Below are positions 38,083-48,180 of a stretch of DNA of 64,000 bases, one piece after another. The notes under the pieces are model-generated. The model did not search any database, was not told where the DNA came from, and saw only the letters and a program-made list of their open reading frames with translations. Source of the stretch: Herbihabitans rhizosphaerae (GTDB taxonomy: Bacteria > Actinomycetota > Actinomycetes > Mycobacteriales > Pseudonocardiaceae). The position numbers were made by a program, and so were the translations under genes. Each line of letters starts with the position of its first letter. Position 1 is the stretch's first letter. The DNA is taken from contig NZ_SGWQ01000004.1 of assembly GCF_004216555.1 (NCBI RefSeq), forward strand, positions 434,001 through 498,000. Direction: 5' to 3'.

Positions 38083-40347
38083 TCAGCGCGGTGCGCCGGG
38101 CGGGCCGACGATCGGCTGCGGCCGACCGACGGGAAGACGCACCGTCGCGTCGGTGACCCGGGGTGCCGGCCGGCCCACCTGATGGGTGACATCGTTCGGG
38201 ACGCCGAGTGCGCGGCGGGGCGGCATCTTCGACGGCCACCAGTTCGCCTTGCCCAGCAGCGTCATCACCGAGGGCAGCACCAGCGCCCTGATGATCAGCG
38301 CGTCCAGCAGGATGGCGACGGACAGGCCGATGCCCATCTGCTTCATCTCCATCATGCTGGCGGCGGCGAACGCGGCGAACACGCAGACCATCACGAGTGC
38401 CGCGCTGGTCACCACGCCGGCCGAGCGGGTGATGCCGTCCCGCACGGCGTCCTTTGTGGACAGTCCCCGCAGCGCGGCTTCGCGGATCCGGCTCACCACG
38501 AACACGTGGTAGTCCATCGAGAGGCCGAACAGCACCACGAACAGGAACAGCGGCATCCAGGCGACGATCGCGCCGTTGGAGGTGAAGTCGAGCAGCCCCT
38601 CCGCCCAGGTGTTCTGGAATACGAGTGCCAGCACGCCGAACGCGCTCGCCACGGACAGCATGTTCAGGATCAGGGCGGTCAGCGCGACCACGAGCGAGCG
38701 GAATGTCGCGGCCATGATCAGGAACGTCAGCAGTAGGACGAAGCCCATCACCCAGGGCAGCTTCTCCGCCTGGTGGTCGGCGTAGTCGACGGCTCGGGCC
38801 ACATCGCCGCCGACCGCGAACTCCGCACCGGCCACGACGCCGACCGTGCTCGGCAACAACGAGCCGCGCAGCAAGCTCAACGACTCGGTCGCCTTCGGAT
38901 CGTCCGCCGCGAACGGGATGGGCACCGCGAGCGTGGTGACCCGCCCGTCGGGTGACACCTCGATCTTGGCCGGCCCGCCGTGCGAGAACAGCGGGCTGTC
39001 CTGTGTGGACAGTGCTAGCCGGTCGAGCGCGGCACGGACGTCAGCCGAGCGTGCAGGGTCGGCCGCCACCGCGATCTCGTGGAAGTGTCCCTTGGTGGGG
39101 AAGGACTCGGTGAGATGGTGGTAGGCGCTCACCGCGGCGACGTCCTTGGGCAGGTCGTCGATGTTGGAGTTGCGCAGCTTCATGTCCAGTGCGGGCCAGG
39201 CCAGCGCGAGCATCGCGGCGACACCGAGAAGCAGCGTGAGCCAGGGGCGGCGCAATGCCGGCCGCAGGAGGGCGGGCCACAACCGAGGTGCACGGTCAGG
39301 CCGGCTGGACAGCCGCCACAACAAGGGAACCTTCGGCCGGTCCACCCGAGGGCCAAGCTTGGCCAGCAGTGCGGGGAGGACGGTCAGCGAGCCGAGCATG
39401 GCGACGCCGACGACGATCACCGAGCCGGTGGCCAGCGAGTTGAACACGGCGTCGCCGGCGAGGTACAGCCCCGCCATGGAGACGATCACGGCGAACCCGG
39501 ACACCACCACGGCGTGACCCGATGTGGCGGCCGCGATTTCGACGGCGCTGACATGGCTGATGTCCTTGGCGCGCTCTTCGCGCTCGCGTTTGAGGTAGAA
39601 GAGCGAGTAGTCGACCCCGACCGCCATCCCCATCAGCATGATCACGCTGCTCGCCGAGTCCACGGCCGGGAAGACGTGTGAGGCGAGTGCCGCGAGGCCG
39701 ATCGAGGCGCCCACGGCGGACAGCGCGAGCAGCAACGGAACGCCGGCTGCGATCAGCGCGCCGAACGCGATCAGCAGGATGATCAGGGTGATCGGCATGC
39801 TGATCAGCTCGGCGCTGGCGATGTCCTTGCCGACCTGGTCGTTGATGCCGACGCCGATCGACGCGCTGCCAGTCTGTTCGATCAGCAGATCGGGGTGTTT
39901 CCCTTGTGCGGCAGAGGTTTCGTCGAGCACCTTCTCGACTCGTTCGGTGGCGGTCTTCGGATCGCCGCTCAACTTCACGCCGACCAGGAGAGCCTTGCCG
40001 TCCGGTGACTGGACCGCCGGATCGACCGTGGACACCTCGGACAGCCGCCGCAGCCGCTCGGTCACGTCGGCCGCCGCCGCGTCGGCCTTGCCCCGGTCGA
40101 GTTGGCCGGTGCGTGCGGTGATCAGGATGTTCTCTTCGGCGGGTTGGTCGAATTTCCCCTCGTCCACGATCTCGGCGGCCCTACCGGATTCGCCGACCCC
40201 CATGTCCACGATGTCGGCCTTCTGACTGCCGACCACCAGCCCGCTCGTCGACGCCACCGCGACGAACACGATCCATAAGCAGATCGCCCGCCACGGATTG
40301 GTCGCGCTCCACCGTGCGATTCGCACAGTGGTTGGTTGCCTTTTCAC
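38083..40347 (-). CDS. MMPL/RND-family membrane transporter
   Basis: 754 residues from GTG 40347, with GAAGGAG 5 nt upstream. One N-terminal helix (AICLWIVFVAVASTSGLVV), an extracytoplasmic loop (about 40-170), helices 2-6 with DYSLFYLKREREERAK, a second loop, and helices 7-12 with MDYHVFVVSRIREAAL. This is the MMPL layout used for lipid or drug export by proton motive force. Substrate unknown. The upstream 200 bp are highly structured. Confidence 0.92.
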   Translation of the reverse strand: MKRQPTTVRIARWSATNPWRAICLWIVFVAVASTSGLVVGSQKADIVDMGVGESGRAAEIVDEGKFDQPAEENILITARTGQLDRGKADAAAADVTERLRRLSEVSTVDPAVQSPDGKALLVGVKLSGDPKTATERVEKVLDETSAAQGKHPDLLIEQTGSASIGVGINDQVGKDIASAELISMPITLIILLIAFGALIAAGVPLLLALSAVGASIGLAALASHVFPAVDSASSVIMLMGMAVGVDYSLFYLKREREERAKDISHVSAVEIAAATSGHAVVVSGFAVIVSMAGLYLAGDAVFNSLATGSVIVVGVAMLGSLTVLPALLAKLGPRVDRPKVPLLWRLSSRPDRAPRLWPALLRPALRRPWLTLLLGVAAMLALAWPALDMKLRNSNIDDLPKDVAAVSAYHHLTESFPTKGHFHEIAVAADPARSADVRAALDRLALSTQDSPLFSHGGPAKIEVSPDGRVTTLAVPIPFAADDPKATESLSLLRGSLLPSTVGVVAGAEFAVGGDVARAVDYADHQAEKLPWVMGFVLLLTFLIMAATFRSLVVALTALILNMLSVASAFGVLALVFQNTWAEGLLDFTSNGAIVAWMPLFLFVVLFGLSMDYHVFVVSRIREAALRGLSTKDAVRDGITRSAGVVTSAALVMVCVFAAFAAASMMEMKQMGIGLSVAILLDALIIRALVLPSVMTLLGKANWWPSKMPPRRALGVPNDVTHQVGRPAPRVTDATVRLPVGRPQPIVGPPGAPR

Positions 40348-40373
40348 GCCTGCTCCTTCGCGCATTCGGGTAC

Positions 40374-40471
40374 GCGGAAGCCGGAGCACGGGTGAAAGTC
40401 GTTGTCCCACAAGAGTTCCCCGGGCAAGTCCCGTGCTCTTCCGCTGCCGGGAATCGTCCTCGCACGGCAGC
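40374..40471 (-). other. Structured region upstream of the MMPL gene
   Basis: GCGGAAG (40374-40380) and AGCACGGG (40385-40392) pair with CTTCCGC (40438-40444) and CCCGTGCT (40430-40437), a 15-bp stem with a 4-nt bulge and a 37-nt loop. A second overlapping pairing, GCTGCCG/CGGCAGC, spans 40443-40471. The region lies between the end of the 13E12 gene and the MMPL start, both on the minus strand. It may be a terminator, an operator or a regulatory leader; I cannot assign a known riboswitch class. Confidence 0.45.
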
Positions 40472-40548
40472 ACGGGCACACGGGTGCTCGGACCAGGACC
40501 AGAGTGGTGTTAAGCCCACCGGTCCACAGTGGACAAAGCCCGCCGGGG

Positions 40549-41781
40549 TCAGAAGGGCGGTGGGTCTGGGTCGGCGATTGGTTGGGCTCGGACGGTGGTT
40601 TTGTGTCCGAGTGGGCTGCGGGTGATCACGGTGTCGGGGTGGGGTTGTTCGACGTGCCAGCCGGGTTTCTCTTTGCAGAGGTTGTGGCGTTCGCAGCGTG
40701 GGTTGAGGTTGCACAGGCAGGTGCGGCCGTGGTCGGCGTGGCGGAGGGTGTGATCGATGTGGCAGCGTGTGGCTGGGCGGTCGCATCCGGGGTGGGTGCA
40801 TCTGCGGAATCGCAATCGGATGTTTTCGGCCATCGTGGCGGGTGGATAGCGTTTCCTGCCGACGTCGGTGATCATCCCGGTTGGTGGGTCGTAGAGTATT
40901 CGTCGCCAGGTGGATTTCTGGTCGGCCGCGAGTTGCCGCACGACTTGTGCGGGGAGTGTGTCGACGCCGAAGAGTTCACCCGGCTTGTCGTGCACACCCA
41001 GCAGCGTGGTGTGTGGCACGGTGACCCACACAATCGTTTTGATGTGGGACTGGTTCTCCCCGCAGAAGTGCTCGACGGCGACATCGAACCGCAGATTGTC
41101 CAGGCTGCGGGTGTCGCCTTGTTGCTTCAACCGTCGGGCGTGTTGGTCGATCCGCAGGTAGGCGGGGTAGAGCTGTTCGACCGGCCCTCGTATACCGAGG
41201 AAGGCTTCGCCGTCGTCGTCCTGCTTGAAGGTGACACACCGGTCCTTGCGGCGCGCCAGGCGGCGTTGTTCGGCGCCGTCGGGGTCGACCTTGTTCACCC
41301 AGTAGCGCACCTTGCGCTGAAACGGGGTGTAGTAGTCCGGCGGATCCGCCAACACAGCGGCTTCCACCCGGGCGGCGTGCTCGTCGGACAACGGGCGGGT
41401 GACCTCATACATCGCCCGGGCCTTCGCCCAATCGATCACACCCCGTCCGAGCGCGGACAGGGTCGCCGGGAGCCGGGTCACCAACGCCTCGGCCATCGTC
41501 ACCTGATGCGAAGCGTGCCCGGGTGACCGCTTCAACGCCTGCCCGATCTCCTCGGACACATTCTCAACCCCACCCCGCAACTGGTTGTACCGAGCCAATA
41601 GTCGAACCTCGTCAGCGCACAACGCGGCTTTGTCGCGCTGAACATTTTCCAACTCCGCTACCGTGCTCGCCTCATCCGGCGTAAACGGCCCATCGGAGAA
41701 ATCAAACTCAGGCTCACCAAATACTCGAGGCGCGGCCTCCAAGACCGCGTCCCAAGACATTTCCTCACCTATTATCAACAC
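40549..41781 (-). CDS. 13E12-repeat family DUF222/HNH endonuclease-like protein
   Basis: 410 residues, intact paralogue of the broken copy at 17795. The N-terminal two-thirds is the DUF222 helical domain (ARYNQLRGGVENVSEEIGQALKRSPGHASHQV); the C-terminal HNH region is CTHPGCDRPATRCHIDHTLRHADHGRT and NPRCERHNLCKEKPGW. The start is a GTG 6 nt after TAGAAT, suggesting leaderless expression; an ATG 7 codons further in is possible. Codon use is less GC-rich than neighbours at its N-terminal half. Members form multicopy families in mycobacteria and relatives; their function is unknown, with a role in DNA mobility only suspected. Confidence 0.88.
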   Translation of the reverse strand: MLIIGEEMSWDAVLEAAPRVFGEPEFDFSDGPFTPDEASTVAELENVQRDKAALCADEVRLLARYNQLRGGVENVSEEIGQALKRSPGHASHQVTMAEALVTRLPATLSALGRGVIDWAKARAMYEVTRPLSDEHAARVEAAVLADPPDYYTPFQRKVRYWVNKVDPDGAEQRRLARRKDRCVTFKQDDDGEAFLGIRGPVEQLYPAYLRIDQHARRLKQQGDTRSLDNLRFDVAVEHFCGENQSHIKTIVWVTVPHTTLLGVHDKPGELFGVDTLPAQVVRQLAADQKSTWRRILYDPPTGMITDVGRKRYPPATMAENIRLRFRRCTHPGCDRPATRCHIDHTLRHADHGRTCLCNLNPRCERHNLCKEKPGWHVEQPHPDTVITRSPLGHKTTVRAQPIADPDPPPF

Positions 41782-41934
41782 ACCACAATTCTACCGGACC
41801 ATCCACGAAAATGGCGTCCCCCATTCCGGTGGCAAGCTGGTCGCCCTGACACCTCCACGGAGAACAACCACAAGAGGGCGACCAGCGCGGCAGCTAAACG
41901 ACAGAAAGCGCACTAAAAGAACGAAGAACGGCCA

Positions 41935-43398
41935 CTAAGCCGATCCCCACACCCCACCCCGACACCGCAACTGATGACCAACCGGGCTGTACGCCCGATC
42001 CCCATCATTGCCACACCTCTCACCAGGAAACGACCCCTCAGGCGCCGACGCCGCCGGAAACCCGCCCGCCGGCTCGAGAATCCAGTTCTGCCCGCCACCC
42101 GGCACTCGCTGACACCGTTGCTGCTTGCCCGCGACGGTGCGCAGCCGCCCGATGTCGACCCGACTGCACTCGCCAGCGCTCACTGCGGTGAAGACGCTCG
42201 GAGGGCTGACCGTCCCGGTCCCGCTCTCCGCCGCCGGCTGCGTCGTGGTCGCCGAGTTGGCAGCCGTTCCCCGACCGTCCACAGAGGCCCCCCGAGTAGC
42301 GAAGTAAACCGCCGCCCCAGCCCCACCCAGCACAAGCAGCGCCACAAGCAAAACGGCAGCCCGCCGCCGTCCCTTCCGCGGCCTGTCCCACGTGGACTCG
42401 CCGTCACCAGAACGCGGCGACGTGTTGCCCTTGGTCTCGTGCCGCGGCACCACCCACCGCGTCAGTTCCTGCGAACCAGCGGGCGGCCGCACCACAGTCA
42501 ACGCGTCAGCAGGCCCGACAGTCGGCCCCTCCACCGCCCACCCCTCGGGCAGGTTGGCCAACAGATCGCCCGCATGCACCGACGCGATCGCCTCACCGCC
42601 ACGCACCGACGGCGGCGCCGCGGCCAGCAGTGCCTCCCGTGCCTGCACACAGTCGACGTACCGGCGCGCCGGATCCGGATCAGCCAACCGCCGCAGCACA
42701 GCGGCCAGATGCGCCGGCACGTCGTCCGCCACCGGCAACCCGTGTGTCCAGTCGCTCGGAATGTCGGCGGACGAGTTGGACATGTGCACCAGCCGCCGCC
42801 CGGCCAACAACTCCGCCGCCAGCACCCCGACGGCGAACAGATCAGTGGCCGGAGTAGGCGAGTGCCCGTCCAGGTACTCCGGCGCCAGATACCCCGGCGT
42901 GCCGATCGCCGCGCCGATCCCGGTCAGCGACACCGTGCGCCACGTCGCGATGCCGAAGTCACCGACCAGCAGATGCGGCCGTGCCGCCCCCGCGTCACGC
43001 AGCAAGAGATTCGCCGGCTTGAGATCCCGGTGGATCACCCCAGTGGCGTGCAGCGGGGCGAGCGCGTCCAAGAGCTGATCCACGATCTCGGCCACCCACT
43101 GCCACGGCAACTTCCCGTGCCGCGACATGAGCTGGCGCAGCGATCCGCCGCGAGCCAGCTCGGTGACCAGGATGGCCTTGTCGTCGATCAGGCGGAACGC
43201 CAGCGTGCGCACCAGGTGCGGATGCTCCACCCTGATCCGCGACTCGATCACGAATCGCAGCAGCCCCAGCTCGTCGCTGCCGGCGAACTCCTTGAGCGCG
43301 ACCCAGCGGTGGTCCTCGGTGTCCCACGCGAGGTGCACCTTGCCGAACGCGCCACTGCCCAACGGCGTGACTCTTGTCCAGCGGTCGGCATCACTCAC
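41935..43398 (-). CDS. Membrane Ser/Thr protein kinase
   Basis: 487 residues from GTG 43398; upstream codons are open but lack a site. Hanks-type kinase: glycine loop LGSGAFGKVHLAW, VALKEF Lys, HRDLKPANLLL, VGDFGIA and GTPGYLAPEYLDG. After a linker there is one transmembrane segment (RRRAAVLLVALLVLGGAGAAVYFATRG), then about 100 external residues with four cysteines (GECSRVD, QQRCQRV, GERCGND, QLRCRGG) and no PASTA repeats, so the sensor is not a muropeptide-binding type. It is divergent from a lipoprotein gene. Confidence 0.9.
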   Translation of the reverse strand: MSDADRWTRVTPLGSGAFGKVHLAWDTEDHRWVALKEFAGSDELGLLRFVIESRIRVEHPHLVRTLAFRLIDDKAILVTELARGGSLRQLMSRHGKLPWQWVAEIVDQLLDALAPLHATGVIHRDLKPANLLLRDAGAARPHLLVGDFGIATWRTVSLTGIGAAIGTPGYLAPEYLDGHSPTPATDLFAVGVLAAELLAGRRLVHMSNSSADIPSDWTHGLPVADDVPAHLAAVLRRLADPDPARRYVDCVQAREALLAAAPPSVRGGEAIASVHAGDLLANLPEGWAVEGPTVGPADALTVVRPPAGSQELTRWVVPRHETKGNTSPRSGDGESTWDRPRKGRRRAAVLLVALLVLGGAGAAVYFATRGASVDGRGTAANSATTTQPAAESGTGTVSPPSVFTAVSAGECSRVDIGRLRTVAGKQQRCQRVPGGGQNWILEPAGGFPAASAPEGSFPGERCGNDGDRAYSPVGHQLRCRGGVWGSA

Positions 43399-43527
43399 GG
43401 GCGCACAGCGTAGAAGCGACTCGGCGAGGCGCGATCTCCGCCCCACTGGCAGGATGTTGCAACCGTCCGGGGCGCAACGGCGTCGGACAGGTGCCTGGGG
43501 TTACAAGCACGTACGGAGGTACGGGTA

Positions 43528-44652
43528 GTGATGCAGCGCCAACCGCGCGCGGGTGCGCGAGCCGCGATCGTGCTCGCCGTGATCGGCCTGGCCGCCGCGG
43601 GCTGCGGCGGGGACGACGCGCCGAAGGCCGACGGGCAGGAGAGCTCGCGTCCGCCGTCCAGCACGACCACCAGTCCGTCGAAGTCGACCACGCGTGCCGC
43701 CGAGGGCAAGCAGGTCCGCAACGGCGAGGTCACCAAGGTCGACAAGATGGACGGCGTGCAGTTGAAGAGCCCGCAGGACGGGAAGCTGCGCAACTTCGGC
43801 ATCGACGCCGCCGTGCTCGAGTTCGGCACCGCGGACGCCGTCGAGTCCGGCTCGTCGTCGAGCACCCGGTACGTGCCGGAACCGGGCGGATCGCTGCTGG
43901 CCTTCAAGATCAAGGCGCGCAAGGCGGGCAAGGACGACATCAGCGGCAAGGTCACTGCGTCGGTCGCGGTGGACGGCATCCAGCGCAGCCTGCCGGGCTT
44001 CGACTCCGCGCTGTCGAGCTACACCTCGACCGACAGTGCCACGCTCTCCTACATCGTGGGAGTCCCGCAGGACCGTCGCAGCGTCGAGCTGGAGTTGAAG
44101 TACGTCGGGCTCGCGCAGAAGTTCGACCTGCTCGAAGGTGTCCGCAAGGGCGACCAGCCGACCGTGCTGTACCGCTCGGAGTCCGGCCCCACGATCAAGG
44201 TGGAGTCGCTGACGCCGTCCCAGGTGACGGTCGCCCCGAACTCCAAGATGAGTGCCGGGCCGGGCGCGCTGGTGTTCGGCGAGCCGTCGGCCGAGCTGAG
44301 CTACTTCGCGCCGACCACCGGCAACGTGCCGGCCGACAAGGAGAAGGCGTGGCTGGTGCTGCGGTTCAAGCCGGCCGAGGGGGCGTACTGGGCGAAGTCG
44401 TGCGTCGTCCCGCCGAGCGCGTTCAGCGCGACCGACGAGACCGGCGCGCAGTACCCGGCGCACGTGTCGTACTCGAAGGCGGAGCGCTACAGCGAGCACG
44501 TGATCGTGTTCGAGGTGCCGGCGACGGTGAAGAAGCCCGTCGTGTCGGCCGCCCCGAGGACGGTCGGCTGCAGCTACTACAGCGGCAACGAGGAGCAGTG
44601 GGCGGTGACCGGTCCGCCGGCAAGGATCGAGGTACCCCTGCCGGAGCGGTGA
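43528..44652 (+). CDS. Predicted lipoprotein, function unknown
   Basis: 374 residues (GTG 43528, or ATG 43531). A lipoprotein signal is clear: ARAAIVLAVIGLAAAGC with the lipobox LAAAGC, then a Gly/Asp and Ser/Thr-rich linker. The external domain has no motif I can name; two cysteines (KSCVVPPSAF and VGCSYYSG) may pair. It is divergent from the Ser/Thr kinase gene and directly upstream of pyruvate carboxylase. Confidence 0.8.
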   Translation: MMQRQPRAGARAAIVLAVIGLAAAGCGGDDAPKADGQESSRPPSSTTTSPSKSTTRAAEGKQVRNGEVTKVDKMDGVQLKSPQDGKLRNFGIDAAVLEFGTADAVESGSSSSTRYVPEPGGSLLAFKIKARKAGKDDISGKVTASVAVDGIQRSLPGFDSALSSYTSTDSATLSYIVGVPQDRRSVELELKYVGLAQKFDLLEGVRKGDQPTVLYRSESGPTIKVESLTPSQVTVAPNSKMSAGPGALVFGEPSAELSYFAPTTGNVPADKEKAWLVLRFKPAEGAYWAKSCVVPPSAFSATDETGAQYPAHVSYSKAERYSEHVIVFEVPATVKKPVVSAAPRTVGCSYYSGNEEQWAVTGPPARIEVPLPER

Positions 44653-44774
44653 CACAAACAGGGGTCGCCTGATCGATCACGATGGCGCCCGTCACCTGAA
44701 ACGGTCCTCCCGAGTAGCGAGACCGACCCGGTAACGTGCCCTCCGTCGCCGAACTTACCGGGAGGTAGGCCCGC

Positions 44775-47700
44775 ATGTTCCGCAAGGTGCTCGTCGCCAA
44801 TCGAGGCGAGATCGCGATCCGCGCCTTTCGCGCCGGCTACGAGCTGGGCGCCGGGACCGTCGCGGTGTTCCCGCACGAGGACCGCAACTCGCTGCACCGG
44901 ATGAAGGCCGACGAGGCGTACGAGATCGGTGAGCCGGGCCATCCGGTTCGCGCCTACCTGTCCGTCGACGAGATCATCAAGGCGGCCAAGCGGGGCAAGG
45001 CGGACGCGGTCTACCCGGGTTACGGCTTCCTGTCCGAGAACCCGGACCTGGCCAAGGCGTGCGAGGACGCGGGCATCACGTTCGTCGGCCCGAGCACCGA
45101 GATCCTGGAGCTGACCGGCAACAAGGCGCGCGCGGTCGCGGCCGCGCGCGAGGCCGGCGTCCCCGTGCTCAAGTCGTCGGCACCATCGTCCGATGTGGAC
45201 GAACTGGTGGCCGCCGCCGAGGAGATCGGGTTCCCGATCTTCGCCAAGGCCGTCGCCGGCGGCGGTGGCCGCGGTATGCGCCGGGTGGAGACGGCGGGCG
45301 CGTTGCGCGAGTCGCTGGAAGCCGCCATGCGCGAGGCGGAATCCGCCTTCGGTGACCCGACGATGTTCCTCGAGCAGGCGGTGGTCGAGCCGCGGCACAT
45401 CGAGGTGCAGATCCTCGCCGACGGCGAGGGCAACGTGATCCACCTCTTCGAGCGCGACTGCTCGATGCAGCGCCGCCACCAGAAGGTCATCGAGATCGCG
45501 CCGGCGCCGAACCTGCCGGAGGAGACCCGCGAGCGGATCTGTGCCGACGCGGTGAAGTTCGCCAGGCAGATCAACTACCGCAACGCCGGCACCGTGGAGT
45601 TCCTGCTCGACAAGCGCGGCCAGCACGTGTTCATCGAGATGAACCCGCGCATCCAGGTCGAGCACACGGTCACCGAGGAGGTCACCGACGTCGACCTGGT
45701 GCAGTCGCAGCTGCGTATCGCGGCGGGGGAGACGCTGGCGGACCTCGGTCTGCGGCAGGAGGACATGCGCCTGCGCGGTGCCGCGCTGCAGTGCCGGATC
45801 ACCACCGAGGATCCGGCCAACGGATTCCGCCCGGACACCGGGATGATCAGCGCGTACCGCTCGCCGGGCGGCGCGGGCGTGCGGCTGGACGGTGGCACCT
45901 CGCACGCCGGTACGGAGATCAGCGCGCATTTCGACTCGATGCTGGTGAAGCTGTCCTGCCGGGGTCGCACGTTCCAGGCTGCCGTGGCGCGGGCGCGCCG
46001 GGCGGTCGCGGAGTTCCGCATCCGGGGCGTGGCCACGAACATCCCGTTCCTGCAGGCCGTGCTGGACGACCCGGACTTCATCGCCGGCAACATCACCACG
46101 TCGTTCATCGAGCAGCGGCCGCACCTGTTGACCGCTCGCCACTCGGCCGACCGCGGCACCCGGCTGCTGACCTACCTGGCCGACGTGACGGTCAACAAGC
46201 CGAACGGCGACCGGCCGAAAACCCTTGCGCCGGAAGAGAAACTCCCGCCGGTGGACCTCACGGTCGATCCGCCGGACGGCTCCAAGCAGAAGCTGGTCGA
46301 GCTGGGGCCGGAGGGCTTCGCGCGGTGGCTGCGCGAGCAGAAGGCGGTCGGCGTCACCGACACCACGTTCCGCGACGCGCACCAGTCGCTGCTGGCCACC
46401 CGGGTGCGCACCAAGGACATGCTGGCCGTCGCGCCGCACGTGGCGCGGCTGACCCCGGAGCTGCTGTCGCTGGAGTGCTGGGGCGGCGCGACCTACGACG
46501 TGGCGCTGCGCTTCCTGGCCGAGAACCCGTGGGAGCGGCTGGAAAGGCTGCGCGAGGCGGTGCCGAACATCTGCCTGCAGATGCTGCTTCGCGGGCGCAA
46601 CACGGTGGGGTACACGCCGTACCCGACCGAGGTGACACAGTCCTTTGTGGACGAAGCAACCAAGACCGGCATCGACATCTTCCGGATCTTCGACGCGCTC
46701 AACGACGTCGAGCAGATGCGCCCGGCGATCCAGGCGGTCCGGGAGACCGGCACGGCGGTCGCCGAGGTGGCACTGTGCTACACGGCCGACCTCGCCGACC
46801 CCGGCGAGCGACTGTACACATTGGACTACTACCTGAAACTCGCCGAGCAGATCGTGGGCGCCGGCGCGCACGTGCTGGCGATCAAGGACATGGCCGGGCT
46901 GCTCCGCCCGCCGGCCGCGGCACGGCTGGTTTCCGCGCTGCGCAAGGAATTCGACCTTCCCGTGCACCTGCACACGCACGACACGGCCGGCGGTCAGCTG
47001 GCCACCTACCTGGCCGCGATCCAGTCCGGTGTGGACGCCGTGGACGGTGCGACCGCGTCGCTGGCCGGCACCACGTCGCAGCCGCCGCTGTCGGCGATCG
47101 TGGCGGCGACCGACCACGGCGAGCGGGAGACCGGGCTGTCGCTGCAGGCGGTGTCGGACTTCGAGCCGTACTGGGAGCTGGTGCGCAAGGTGTACAAGCC
47201 GTTCGAGGCGGGCCTGCCGTCGCCGACCGGCCGCGTGTACCACCACGAGATCCCCGGCGGGCAGTTGTCGAACCTGCGCACCCAGGCGATCGCGCTCGGG
47301 CTCGGCGACCGGTTCGAGGAGATCGAGTCGATGTACGCCGCGGCCGACCGGATGCTCGGGCGGCTGGTGAAGGTCACGCCGTCCTCGAAGGTGGTCGGTG
47401 ACCTGGCGCTGCACCTCGTGGGCGCCGGTGTGGACCCGAAGGAGTTCGAGGAGAACCCGCGCCGGTTCGACATCCCGGACTCGGTGATCGGCTTCCTGCA
47501 CGGCGAGCTGGGCGATCCGGCGGGCGGATGGCCGGAACCCTTCCGTACCAAGGCTTTGGAGGGGCGCAAGGCGCACAAGGGGGTCACCGAGCTGACCGCC
47601 GAGGAGCGCGAGGGGCTGGAGTCCGACCGGCGCGGCACGCTGAACCGGCTGCTGTTTCCCGGGCCCACCAAGGAGTTCGTGGCGCACCGGGAGCAGTTCG

Positions 47701-48152
47701 GCGACACCAGCGTGCTGCCGACCAAGGACTTCTTCTACGGCATCGAGCCGCGCAAGGAGTACCCGGTCGACCTGGAGCCCGGCGTGCGCCTGCTGTTCGA
47801 GCTGGAGGCGATCGGCGACGCCGACGAGCGCGGCATCCGCACGGTGATGGCCACGCTGAACGGCCAGCTGCGCCCGATCCAGGTGCGCGACCGCTCGGTC
47901 GCGTCCGACCTTCCGGTGGCGGAGAAGGCCGATCGGACCAACGCCGGTCACGTGGCCGCGCCGTTCGCCGGCGTGGTGACGCTGCAGGTGGGCGAGGGCG
48001 ACGCGGTGGAGGCCGGCGCGACGGTCGCGACCATCGAGGCGATGAAGATGGAGGCCGCGATCACCGCGCCCAAGGCGGGTCGGGTGTCGCGCGTGGCGAT
48101 CGGTGCCGTGCAGCAGGTCGAGGGCGGAGATCTCCTCGTCGTCCTGGAGTGA
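44775..48152 (+). CDS. pyc: Pyruvate carboxylase
   Basis: 1125 residues, typical of the single-chain form. Biotin carboxylase at about 1-450 (MFRKVLVANRGEIAIR, AVAGGGGRGMRRV, EMNPRIQVEHTVTEE), carboxyltransferase at about 530-820 (TDTTFRDAHQSLLATRVRTKDM and HLHTHDTAGGQLATYLAAI), and a C-terminal biotinyl domain with EAMKMEA near residue 1095. It makes oxaloacetate from pyruvate for anaplerosis. ATG with GGGAGG upstream. The gene order pyc, rsmD, coaD is as in mycobacteria, but with 8 kb of accessory genes inserted. Confidence 0.98.
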   Translation: MFRKVLVANRGEIAIRAFRAGYELGAGTVAVFPHEDRNSLHRMKADEAYEIGEPGHPVRAYLSVDEIIKAAKRGKADAVYPGYGFLSENPDLAKACEDAGITFVGPSTEILELTGNKARAVAAAREAGVPVLKSSAPSSDVDELVAAAEEIGFPIFAKAVAGGGGRGMRRVETAGALRESLEAAMREAESAFGDPTMFLEQAVVEPRHIEVQILADGEGNVIHLFERDCSMQRRHQKVIEIAPAPNLPEETRERICADAVKFARQINYRNAGTVEFLLDKRGQHVFIEMNPRIQVEHTVTEEVTDVDLVQSQLRIAAGETLADLGLRQEDMRLRGAALQCRITTEDPANGFRPDTGMISAYRSPGGAGVRLDGGTSHAGTEISAHFDSMLVKLSCRGRTFQAAVARARRAVAEFRIRGVATNIPFLQAVLDDPDFIAGNITTSFIEQRPHLLTARHSADRGTRLLTYLADVTVNKPNGDRPKTLAPEEKLPPVDLTVDPPDGSKQKLVELGPEGFARWLREQKAVGVTDTTFRDAHQSLLATRVRTKDMLAVAPHVARLTPELLSLECWGGATYDVALRFLAENPWERLERLREAVPNICLQMLLRGRNTVGYTPYPTEVTQSFVDEATKTGIDIFRIFDALNDVEQMRPAIQAVRETGTAVAEVALCYTADLADPGERLYTLDYYLKLAEQIVGAGAHVLAIKDMAGLLRPPAAARLVSALRKEFDLPVHLHTHDTAGGQLATYLAAIQSGVDAVDGATASLAGTTSQPPLSAIVAATDHGERETGLSLQAVSDFEPYWELVRKVYKPFEAGLPSPTGRVYHHEIPGGQLSNLRTQAIALGLGDRFEEIESMYAAADRMLGRLVKVTPSSKVVGDLALHLVGAGVDPKEFEENPRRFDIPDSVIGFLHGELGDPAGGWPEPFRTKALEGRKAHKGVTELTAEEREGLESDRRGTLNRLLFPGPTKEFVAHREQFGDTSVLPTKDFFYGIEPRKEYPVDLEPGVRLLFELEAIGDADERGIRTVMATLNGQLRPIQVRDRSVASDLPVAEKADRTNAGHVAAPFAGVVTLQVGEGDAVEAGATVATIEAMKMEAAITAPKAGRVSRVAIGAVQQVEGGDLLVVLE

Positions 48153-48180
48153 CGGGCCTGGGACCGATAGGGTCAGCCGA

